Origin: Baffinella frigidus
Taxonomy: Eukaryota > Cryptophyceae > Cryptomonadales > Baffinellaceae
DNA: 13,875 bases
Direction of reading: 5' to 3'
Assembly: GCA_026770585.1 (NCBI GenBank)
Contig: MU646350.1
Location: forward strand, 1,080,486 to 1,094,360
Shown: positions 8,002-13,763 of the stretch, piece by piece
Numbering within the stretch: the stretch's first letter is position 1
How the letters are laid out: each line of letters starts with the position of its first letter
The notes under the pieces: model-generated
Databases searched by the model: none
The model's input: the letters and a program-made list of their open reading frames with translations, nothing else
Told to the model about the DNA's origin: nothing
Made by a program: the position numbers and the translations under genes

Positions 8002-8103
8002 TCCCTTAAGTGGCCGGTAGGCTCATACGACCTACCGTAGGGCCCTAGGACCTGCCTAGGACCTCTTGGGGGTCGAATTTGACCCCCTGGCCACTTGAGG
8101 GAT
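8002..8103. mobile_element. Palindromic MITE-like element, TTAAGTGGCCAG family
   Basis: A 102-bp element bounded by TCCCTTAAGTGGCCGG and CTGGCCACTTGAGGGA. Inside are CCTACCGTAGG, the CCTAGGACCTGCCTAGGACC core and the palindrome GGGGTCGAATTTGACCCC. It aligns over its whole length with the copy at 9811-9912 and, reversed, with 1597-1697. Confidence 0.85.
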
Positions 8104-8149
8104 ATCAAACTCTCTCTACCTGAAAGACGACGCGTAACCTCTATGACCA

Positions 8150-8221
8150 CCGAAGGGCCCTAGGCACAGGCCTAATGCAGGGCCCTATGTGGGGGCGTTG
8201 TCTTCTCAGCGAGGTACCCCG
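8150..8221. mobile_element. Truncated palindromic element, GGGGTACCTCG family
   Basis: AGGGCCCTAGGCACAGGCCT followed by a right end related to the intact copies (GGGGGCGTTGTC...GCGAGGTACCCC). The left arm is missing. A second truncated right end, GAGCGAGATACCCC, lies at about 8377-8398. Confidence 0.6.
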
Positions 8222-8260
8222 GCGGGCCTGCACCGGGGGGCCTGAATGCGATCCGAAAGG

Positions 8261-8336
8261 ACGCATGGCTTTTCTGCAAATAAGTTCCAGTGTCCGCCTA
8301 TGTTGGGAGCTCGAAGAACCTCAAGGATCTAAAGGG
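8261..8336 (+). repeat. Dispersed repeat GR1, copy 3
   Basis: Near-identical to copy 2 (1105-1196): GCATGGCTTTTCTGCA, then AAGTTCCAGTGTCCGCCTAT and GAGCTCGAAGAACCTCAAGG. Confidence 0.85.
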
Positions 8337-8510
8337 CCTGCACGCTGTTCCTGCGGGGGGGGCGCGACTCCAAATGAGCGAGATACCCCCGGTAGAGTCT
8401 AAATGTTTGGGGGCTCTGTTACCGTCCTCTCCCCATCAGAGAGTCACTCAGTGTGGGTATCTAGGCTCATAACCTGACAGTCGAGGTGCTCTTGGAGCCT
8501 AGATGGAAAG

Positions 8511-8590
8511 GAAGCAGGGCCTTTTTTTCAGGATAAGTTCCAGTGTCCGCCTATGGTCGGAGTTGAAAACAACCTCAAGTACCTAAAATA
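8511..8590 (+). repeat. Dispersed repeat GR1, copy 4 (diverged)
   Basis: Contains GGATAAGTTCCAGTGTCCGC then CTATGGTCGGAGTTGAAAAC and ACCTAAAAT. It is more diverged in its 3' half than copies 2 and 3, which suggests an older insertion. Confidence 0.8.
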
Positions 8591-8733
8591 CCCACCCACA
8601 CTCAGGCCGTTCTCTGTGTACACTCTGCATTGAATTGTCGCGCCAATGAATCACTACGCTCTATCCATCTCACACCCGTTCATCTCCTTGAAAGGGGACA
8701 CTCTTTCATCTGAAAGGGTGACACCTCTTTACA

Positions 8734-8846
8734 GGGGTACCTCGATCATAGGAAACCAGCCCCCCCTAGGACCCTACAGTAGGGCTATGCCTAGGGCTCT
8801 ATGGTGGTCCTAGGGGGGTGGGCGTTTCTTATGATCGAGGTACCCC
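8734..8846. mobile_element. Palindromic MITE, GGGGTACCTCG family, copy A
   Basis: A 113-bp element with about 40-bp arms: left GGGGTACCTCGATCATAGGA, right the reverse complement of GGGGTACCTCGATCATAAGA. Both arms continue into the CCTAGGACC core. The loop holds CCCTACAGTAGGG. Arms differ by only a few bases. Confidence 0.85.
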
Positions 8847-9136
8847 TTTATCTCCTGGAAAAGTTGTTCTATCTCCATTCTCTGTGTACACGCAGCACTC
8901 ACTGTCGCGCCAAGCAACTACCTCCTATCTGACACCCTCCTCCTTCGTCGGTGCATCTCACACCCTTCCATCCCATTCGTCGCCCCATCCTGCGAGGGGG
9001 GCAAACACCACTACACCCTACACTCTGCATCCTAAACCATAAACCCTGCACCCCAAGCACACAGCACGCCTGCATTCAGGGCTGCAGCCGGGAAACCATG
9101 GAGCTCGCCTCCAAATCGAGACCCACTCAGCTTACA

Positions 9137-9265
9137 CGTACATGGACACCTCGCTCATAAGGAGCCGACCCCCCCCGTAGGACCACCGTAGGTTCGTATG
9201 AACAGGCCTACTGTAGGGTCCTAGGGGGGGGGGGGGGCTCCGTATGAGCGAGGTACCCCTGTACG
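9137..9265. mobile_element. Palindromic MITE, GGGGTACCTCG family, copy B
   Basis: Arms CGTACATGGACACCTCGCTC and the reverse complement of CGTACAGGGGTACCTCGCTC. The interior has a 14-G run (9224-9237) and the CCTACTGTAGGGTCCTAGG core. It is immediately followed by a flank (to about 9296) that is repeated after copy C, so copies B and C form a tandem segmental duplication of about 160 bp. Confidence 0.8.
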
Positions 9266-9308
9266 CAGGGTAGGGCTCAAGCTCGCAGGCTCATACCACT
9301 CGCTCTAA

Positions 9309-9424
9309 AGGAGTACCTCGCTCATAAGAAACCGCCCACCCCCCTAGGACCACCATAGGGCCCGAGGCATAGGCCCAGCGTAGGGTCCTAGGGAGGGCGT
9401 ATCTCCGTATGAGCGAGGTACTCC
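9309..9424. mobile_element. Palindromic MITE, GGGGTACCTCG family, copy C
   Basis: Arms AGGAGTACCTCGCTCATAAG and the reverse complement of AGGAGTACCTCGCTCATACG. Both ends carry the same GGGGTACC to GGAGTACC change, so the two arms have changed together. The right flank (GTACGCATGGTAGCGCTCAA, then GCTCGCAGGCTC) repeats the flank of copy B. Confidence 0.8.
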
Positions 9425-9504
9425 TGTACGCATGGTAGCGCTCAAGCTCGCAGGCTCCTGCCACTGGTGCTCCCAACCACCTTTCGCCACACTAATAGGG
9501 TAAA

Positions 9505-9650
9505 GTCCTGAAAACCGGGTAGTTAGGCCTACGGTATTGCCTACGGTAGGCCGCAGGGCTCCTAAGACATAATCTTTCGTAGGACCCCCACTAGGCCCCT
9601 ACGGCCTACCGTAGGCAATACCGTAGGCTTAACTACCCGGTCTTCACGAC
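9505..9650. mobile_element. 146-bp palindrome with 48-bp arms
   Basis: Arms 9505-9552 and 9603-9650 are reverse complements at 45 of 48 positions; the inner 39 have a single mismatch. Each arm contains GCCTACGGTATTGCCTACGG, an internal tandem of CCTACGGTA. The loop is 50 bp. No coding capacity. A long, almost perfect hairpin is expected in either DNA or RNA form, either a young MITE or a hairpin RNA precursor. Confidence 0.85.
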
Positions 9651-9810
9651 GATAGCCTATGAACACGCGCCTCGCGAACCCCTTTCACGAAAGGGCGTCG
9701 AGTGGACACGGGTCGTGACCCCGAGGTCAGCTTAGTGACCACTAGGTGGACCTCGCAGGTGGTTCACTCTCAGAAACCCTTCCACCCCGAGACCACTCCG
9801 GCTATTCCTA

Positions 9811-9912
9811 TCCCTTAAGTGGCCAGTAGGCTCATACGCCCTACAGTAGGGCCCTAGGACCTGCCTAGGACCTCTTGGCGGTCAAATTTGACCGCCTGGC
9901 CACTTAAAGGAT
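9811..9912. mobile_element. Palindromic MITE-like element, TTAAGTGGCCAG family
   Basis: Ends TCCCTTAAGTGGCCAGTAGG and CGCCTGGCCACTTAAAGGAT. The interior is nearly identical to the copy at 8002 (GGGCCCTAGGACCTGCCTAG then GACCTCTTGG). In the hairpin GCGGTCAAATTTGACCGC both strands changed together relative to the GGGGTCGAATTTGACCCC of the 8002 copy (C and G in place of G and C). Confidence 0.85.
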
Positions 9913-9980
9913 GCGGGGCGTGTGCCCATATACACGGGGCGTGTTCCCAGCCGCGCGAACCCCTTTTACGACCACTCCGG

Positions 9981-10100
9981 CGAACCGACGCGGTCTCGCG
10001 CCCTTTTCCGGACCTGACTCACGAACCGACGCGTTCTCGCGCCCTTTCCCGGACACGATTCACGAACCGACGCGTCCTCGCACCCTTTCACGACCGCTCC
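9981..10100. repeat. 41-bp minisatellite, about three units
   Basis: Units start at 9981, 10022 and 10063, each beginning CGAACCGACGCG, continuing CTCGC-CCCTTT and ending near GAC. The third unit is incomplete. As 41 is not a multiple of three, the overlapping open frames shift between units and are unlikely to be coding. Confidence 0.9.
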
Positions 10101-10305
10101 GGAGTCGTGATCTCGAAGCGCTCCTCGGACCATGCCCCCCCCGTGGAGGGACGCAGCTCGATGATAGTGTGCTGTGGGATGTGCTCTTCGTGGCATTGCT
10201 CGGGGTCCCTGCGGTTGTGGTTTAGGGTTTAGCTCCCGACGTTCAGCGAGGCGAGTTCCATTCTTCGATGCAAAGAAACAACCGCCTTCGCGTGGTGGAA
10301 GGCAA

Positions 10306-10335
10306 GGCACACCGGAGTGGCCACTCCGGTGTGCC
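10306..10335. repeat. Perfect 30-bp palindrome
   Basis: GGCACACCGGAGTGG followed immediately by its exact reverse complement, with no spacer. Such spacerless perfect palindromes can extrude as cruciforms or be symmetric binding sites. The following 90 bp contain repeated GACTCGCAGC / GACTCGG-GCA-TG units. Confidence 0.95.
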
Positions 10336-10581
10336 GCCTGACTCGCAGCCTGACTCGGTGCAGTGGCTGCGCCAGCCACTGACTCGCAGCTGCAGCCTGG
10401 CTAGCAGCCTGACTCGGGCATGCCAGATCAAGGTCGGACACATATTCAGTTTGAAACACAGTTTTCTGCTATCTGGAGAGAGTAATTTGCCTCACAGTCG
10501 TACCGTAGCGCTCAAACCACCCCTGAGATAGCAAGGCGTTTTGAAATGAATCTGTTTCCATGTGAAATCAAGGGCGCGCAC

Positions 10582-10642
10582 ATTCCGGTGAAGTAGGCGT
10601 GAATCGCCATGAGAGGCTCGAGATAAGCGACAACCAGCTCCT
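10582..10642 (-). pseudogene. PFKFB-like exon Y, copy Y0 (decayed)
   Basis: Read on the - strand it keeps LEPLMAIHAYFTG but begins only at about ELVVAY. The histidine that is catalytic in this family (V-V-A-H) is Tyr here, and the splice donor (GGAAG|GT in Y2) has become GGAATGT. Most decayed of the three long Y copies. Confidence 0.75.
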
Positions 10643-10804
10643 CCCGATGCTCCATGCCACTCACCTTCTACCTCCGAGTCACGCAAGTTGACAGACTACC
10701 CTCCAGTTGACATCCTCGCTTCCCCCGTACAAATCCGTCAACTTTGTCGCGAAAAGGCGCCCGGGCACACCAAAATTGGTGAGCGCAAATAGATTGGGGC
10801 AGAC

Positions 10805-10897
10805 CTTCCAGTGAAGTAGGCGTGGATCGCCATGAGAGGTTCGAGGTGCGCGACGAGCACAGGGGAGGTTTGCGCCTCGATCTCCAACACCACCGGG
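10805..10897 (-). pseudogene. PFKFB-like exon Y, copy Y1 (partial)
   Basis: On the - strand it encodes PVVLEIEAQTSP, VLVAH and LEPLMAIHAYFTG, ending at a good donor (GGAAG|GTCTGC). One valine codon is deleted before the histidine, and the 5' end (the RLE of RLEPVV and the acceptor) is lost. The downstream 'intron' is also homologous to that of Y2, so exon and intron were duplicated together in units of about 210 bp. Confidence 0.8.
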
Positions 10898-11015
10898 ATT
10901 CCAGACTATTCTCAAGTTGACACCCTCGCTTCCCCCGTACAAATCCGTCAACTTTGTTGCGAAAAAATGCCAAAATTGGTGGGCCCAAACAGACGCCAAA
11001 CAGACGGAGAGAGAC

Positions 11016-11125
11016 CTTCCGGTGAAGTAGGCGTGGATCGCCATGAGAGGTTCGAGGTGAGCGACGACTAGAACAGGGGAGGTTTGCGCCTCGATCTCCA
11101 ACACCACCGGCTCCAGCCGAAACGC
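11016..11125 (-). pseudogene. Fructose-2,6-bisphosphatase-like exon Y, copy Y2 (intact exon)
   Basis: A 110-nt exon with an acceptor (GGCGCAG) and donor (GGAAG|GT). It encodes 36 residues plus a split codon: AFRLEPVVLEIEAQ, TSPVLVVAH and LEPLMAIHAYFTG. In PFKFB enzymes the phosphatase half has D-L-V-x-R-L-E-P-V-I-M-E-L-E followed by V-L-V-I-S/C-H-x-x-x-x-x-x-x-A-Y-F; the match is in order and gap-free apart from linker length, and the active-site histidine is present. It is in phase with exon X (X ends after a complete codon, Y starts on one). No exon for the downstream part of the domain is visible to the left, so the open question is whether it belongs to a gene at all. Called a pseudogene fragment for that reason. 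Confidence 0.8.
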
Positions 11126-11208
11126 CTGCGCCGGTCTTTTTTAGTGTTCTCACGCCTGGAGATGAGTGATCCAAAAGTTAAGACGAGCCCGCCTCGGTGC
11201 AGTGACTG

Positions 11209-11229
11209 CGCCGGCTCCAGTCGCAACGC
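11209..11229 (-). pseudogene. PFKFB-like exon Y stub
   Basis: On the - strand an acceptor-like CGCAG is followed by codons for ALRLEPA; the similarity then stops. Remnant of the exon Y 5' end. Confidence 0.6.
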
Positions 11230-11323
11230 CTGCGTTGGTTAAGGGTTGATGGTCTACTTCATACTGTGCCTCAACTTTTGCTGAAGTGCGCCCCTTCCCA
11301 GATGCTCTTTATCAGTCAGGACT

Positions 11324-11365
11324 CTAAGCCTCGATCTCTAGCACCACCGGCTCCAGCCTCAACGC
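11324..11365 (-). pseudogene. PFKFB-like exon Y stub with in-frame stop
   Basis: On the - strand it encodes ALRLEPVVLEIEA and then TAG. It lies 140 nt downstream of exon X copy X1, the X-then-Y order expected of the parent gene, which supports the idea that X and Y are adjacent exons. The acceptor is not recognisable (GAGTG before GCG). Confidence 0.7.
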
Positions 11366-11505
11366 CACTCGCCAAATGTTCGATATCTTTCATGACATCG
11401 GTCAGGAAATTAACAGAGAGTAGTTTGGGGGATTCTTTTTGTCTGGAGGAGAGAGTGGGGCGGTATAGAAGAGGGTGGGGTGGTAGAGGTGAGGGTGGGG
11501 TAGAC

Positions 11506-11544
11506 CAAGTCGGAGAAGCTCTCGCCACCCTTGAAGCGGAATCG
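11506..11544 (-). pseudogene. PFKFB-like exon X, copy X1 (3' part)
   Basis: 13 codons on the - strand, RFRFKGGESFSDL, ending at an intact donor (GACTTG|GTCTAC). The 5' half of the exon is absent. Confidence 0.75.
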
Positions 11545-11674
11545 GCGCTATATTGTGGGTGGATTTTATGCTATAATAAAGCTATATCCAGGCTAAGATA
11601 GCACATTCAACCCTTAAGATAGCACAAAGCGGTTGTTCGAATTGAATTGAATCAAACGGTAGAGAGGGGTGGAC

Positions 11675-11731
11675 TAGGTCGGAGAAGCTCTCTCCCCCTT
11701 TGAAGCGGAAGTGGTGCGGGTCGCGCAGAAG
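11675..11731 (-). pseudogene. PFKFB-like exon X, copy X2 (3' part)
   Basis: 19 codons on the - strand, LLRDPHHFRFKGGESFSDL, ending at a donor (GACCTA|GTCCAC). The upstream HDLEARMPEVHTE part is missing. A GC-rich GAAGCACGCGAGGAAACA-type tandem lies just to the right (about 11750-11790). Confidence 0.75.
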
Positions 11732-11847
11732 TTGCCCGGTTTGAGAGGAAACACGCGATGAACCACGCGACGAAGCACGCGAGGAAACATTGCTTCTCTG
11801 ACTGGCTAACGGGGCAATCTCGAGGCCTCGCAAACGTCAAAGTAGCC

Positions 11848-11887
11848 AGAATGTTCTAGAATGTTCTAGAATGTTCTAGAATGTTGT
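11848..11887. promoter_or_regulatory. 10-bp repeat forming a heat-shock-element array
   Basis: AGAATGTTCT is repeated three times plus a variant. This yields seven consecutive perfect nGAAn/nTTCn pentamers in alternating orientation (GAA at 11849, 11859, 11869 and 11879; TTC at 11854, 11864 and 11874), with an eighth mismatched (TTG). Three such pentamers suffice for the classical heat-shock-factor site. Whether it acts as a promoter is unknown: it lies next to exon copy X3 (11893-11961), on the donor side. It could be a chance minisatellite. Confidence 0.55.
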
Positions 11888-11892
11888 CGGAC

Positions 11893-11961
11893 CAGGTTGG
11901 AGAAGCTCTCGCCGCCCTTGAAACGGAAGTGGTGTGGGTCGCGCATAAGCTCCGTGTGCAC
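11893..11961 (-). pseudogene. PFKFB-like exon X, copy X3
   Basis: 23 codons on the - strand: VHTELMRDPHHFRFKGG then ESFSNL, with donor CTG|GTCCGA. Asp in SDL is Asn here. The 5' nine codons and acceptor are missing. Confidence 0.75.
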
Positions 11962-11978
11962 CGAGAAGACGAAACAAT

Positions 11979-12085
11979 GAGAGAGCGAGAGAGAGGAAGA
12001 AGAAAGAAAAATGAGAGAGCGAGAGAGAGAGAGAGAGAGAGGGAGGGAGAGGGAGATATAGAGAGAGAGCGAAAGAGAGAGAGCA
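11979..12085. repeat. GA-rich microsatellite
   Basis: Imperfect (GA)n/(GAGAGC)n tract between exon copies X3 and X4. On the - strand it is a long CT tract downstream of the X4 donor, so it could act as a polypyrimidine tract if transcribed. Its Ser/Leu- or Glu/Arg-rich open frames are not genes. Confidence 0.9.
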
Positions 12086-12088
12086 GAC

Positions 12089-12186
12089 CAAGTCGGAGAA
12101 GCTCTCGCCCCCTTTGAAGCGGAAGTGGTGCGGGTCGCGCATAAGCTCCGTATGCACCTCCGGCATCCGCGCCTCCAAGTCGTGCG
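12089..12186 (-). pseudogene. Fructose-2,6-bisphosphatase-like exon X, copy X4 (intact exon)
   Basis: A 98-nt exon on the - strand between acceptor GTGAGCAG and donor GACTTG|GTCTGC: a split codon plus 32 codons, HDLEARMPEVHTELMRDP then HHFRFKGGESFSDL. In PFKFB enzymes the equivalent stretch follows the L-T-Y-E-E-I helix and runs (Y)PEE-ALR-(Q)DK-RYRYP-GESY-DL, where GES(Y/F)xDL is a hallmark. Together with Y2 it would give an in-frame 68-residue piece of the phosphatase domain. The expected upstream exons (with the R-H-G-E motif and the D-E-I-x-A-G motif) were not found to the right in the window. Confidence 0.8.
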
Positions 12187-12344
12187 CTGCTCACACCCAT
12201 CGCGTCAACTAACAAAACCAACTTCGCAGCGCAGCGCGTCCATCTAAAGAATTCCCGGTGCAAATCTTGGTGTTTTCCCTAAAAGTACGAAGTATTAATC
12301 CTAAAAGTACGAAACGGCTCCAACGCCACGCCAAAATCTGAGCG

Positions 12345-12488
12345 CTTGAAGCGGAAGTGGTGCGCGCTGAACTTTAGGTCCTTTAGGTTTTAAATGCTCC
12401 CAACATATGCCAACGACACGCCGTTCCGTAGAAGGGATCTGCAGAACTTCCTTACGCCCCTTCGGCATCTTTGCTTCCAAGTCGTGCG
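12345..12488 (-). pseudogene. PFKFB-like exon X, copy X5 interrupted by a repeat
   Basis: On the - strand the exon starts at acceptor CTGACAG (12489-12495) and encodes HDLEAKMPKG (about 12457-12488). It is then interrupted by about 90 bp that include a reversed GR1 repeat, and resumes as HHFRFK (12345-12364). The 3' end and donor are lost. The pyrimidine-rich sequence upstream of its acceptor is CCCTAAA telomere-like DNA. Confidence 0.7.
12371..12425 (-). repeat. Dispersed repeat GR1, copy 5 (reverse, nested in exon X5)
   Basis: ACTTTAGGTCCTTTAGGTTT then ATGCTCCCAACATATGCC matches the reverse strand of the other GR1 copies. It lies exactly where exon X5 is split, so it is younger than the exon duplication. 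Confidence 0.75.
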
Positions 12489-12492
12489 CTGT

Positions 12493-12815
12493 CAGGGTTT
12501 AGAGTTTAGGGTTTAGGGTTTAGGGTGTAGGGTTTAGGGTTTAGGGCTTGGGGTTTGGGATTTGGGGTTTAGGGCTTAGGGTTTCGGGTTTCGGGTTTAG
12601 GGTTTAGGGTTTAGGGGGTTGGGGTTTAGGGTAGGGTTTAGGGTTTAGGGTTTAGGGTTTAGAGCTTAGGGCTTAGGGTTTCGGGGTTCGGGTTTCGGGT
12701 TTATGGTTTAGGGTTTGGGGTTTAGGGATCAGGGTTCAGGGTCTAGGGTTCACGTTTAGGGTTCAGGGTTTAGGGTTCAGGGTTCAGGGTTCTGGGTTTA
12801 TTTTTAGGGTGCGGG
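12493..12815. repeat. Interstitial telomere-like tract (G strand)
   Basis: TTTAGGG array with variants TTCAGGG, TTTCGGG and TTTGGGG. Runs of perfect units occur at about 12508-12525, 12594-12613 and 12635-12660. It faces the C-strand array at 12863. Confidence 0.9.
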
Positions 12816-12862
12816 GTGCGGGGCAAGACACAAATGGGGCGTCTTCGAGAGCAGAAGAGGGT

Positions 12863-12919
12863 ACCCTAAACCCTAAACTTTAAACACTAAACAATAAACC
12901 CTAAACCCTAAACCCTAAA
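12863..12919. repeat. Interstitial telomere-like tract (C strand)
   Basis: CCCTAAA units, several perfect, separated from the G-strand tract by about 50 bp. The pair forms a head-to-head (TTTAGGG)n-(CCCTAAA)n arrangement. Confidence 0.9.
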
Positions 12920-13007
12920 GCCGTCACGGGGGGGAGGGGCTGACCGCATAGATTGGAGTATTCGCCCTTGTCGATGGGATGCAACTGCAGGGGGGGCTCA
13001 AGGGTTA

Positions 13008-13155
13008 TGTCGAGGCTTGCGAGTAATCAAGAAGAAGGAGGAGCTCGAGTGTTATCTCCAGGCTTGAGATGAATAACGAAGAAGAAGATGAAGAAAAAGA
13101 AGAAATATAAGAGGCAAAAGAAGAAGACGAAGAAGAATCTCGAGTGTTAACGCTC
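13008..13155. repeat. GAA-rich repeat unit, about two copies
   Basis: A unit consisting of an AGGCTTG-GA--AATAA-GAAGAAG purine stretch followed by CTCGAGTGTTA is present about twice: AGGCTTGCGAG at 13013, CTCGAGTGTTA at 13043, then AGGCTTGAGAT at 13062 and CTCGAGTGTTA at 13139. The second copy has an expanded (GAA)n tract. Sequence 13156-13300 shows nothing recognisable. Confidence 0.7.
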
Positions 13156-13347
13156 CGGGTCCATATGGTGGACTACAGATCTTTCAATAAAAGTCAACTT
13201 GCCCAGATATAATTAACTTTAAGGATTTTCTGGTTTAAACTTGGTCACGTAACACCCCAGAATCCGGGCCCAAAGTCAAATCCGAAATCTTCGAAGCCCA
13301 CCGTGTGGCACGCACGGGAAAGTCAGCGACAGTCAGGAGAGTGTCGA

Positions 13348-13420
13348 CCCGAGAGAAAGAGAGTCGCTTTACATAGAGAGATAGAGTCGTTCTACAGAGA
13401 GAGAGAACGAGAGAGTCGCT

Positions 13421-13461
<41 letters not shown>
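13348..13461. repeat. GA microsatellite with GAGTCGCTTTACA units
   Basis: GAGAGTCGCTTTACA-type units (13360, 13382 and 13409, the middle one GAGTCGTTCTACA) are separated by GA tracts, ending in a long pure (GA)n run. The Arg/Glu-rich 154-codon frame on the + strand is generated by this repeat and I do not accept it as a gene. Confidence 0.85.
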
Positions 13462-13463
<2 letters not shown>

Positions 13464-13763
13464 AACGGTCTTCCCACGCAGCGTGCAAACCGATCGATTT
13501 CTCATTTCTCTGCCGCTTGCACCAGAACGAAGCCCCCGACCCTGCCACGCAGGAGAGCTCGAGGGAAACCGACGCCGTATCCTCGCCAAATCTGGCGTCG
13601 TTGACTTAACTATTCAGGGGATTTCCCCTGAAAGATGTCAAACGTGGATGTTTCGTACCCTCTGGCGTGGTGAAACCTGGGCGCGAGGGAAGACGGGGAA
13701 GGGGAGACGCCCGGCGGTTTTGAGAGCACGGGGCAGCGTCGATACGAACACCTTGATTCGCGT
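13462..13763. other. Unassigned sequence with a short hairpin
   Basis: GC-rich sequence with no recognisable gene. A tight perfect hairpin, TTCAGGGGA-TT-TCCCCTGAA, lies at 13613-13632. AAATCTGGCGT and CCTCTGGCGTGG flank it at about 13588 and 13658. Confidence 0.45.

Noticed and set aside
9981-10100. CRISPR-like repeats
   Set aside because: The units are adjacent with no spacers and the context is eukaryotic; it is a minisatellite.
10668-11174. 168- and 142-codon - strand frames as genes
   Set aside because: They read straight through exon Y copies and the repeated introns between them. The meaningful peptides are confined to the exons; the rest repeats intron sequence, partly in another frame.
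11856-12263. 135- and 100-codon Ser/Leu-rich - strand frames
   Set aside because: The Ser/Leu stretch is the GA/CT microsatellite. Only the exon X parts are meaningful.
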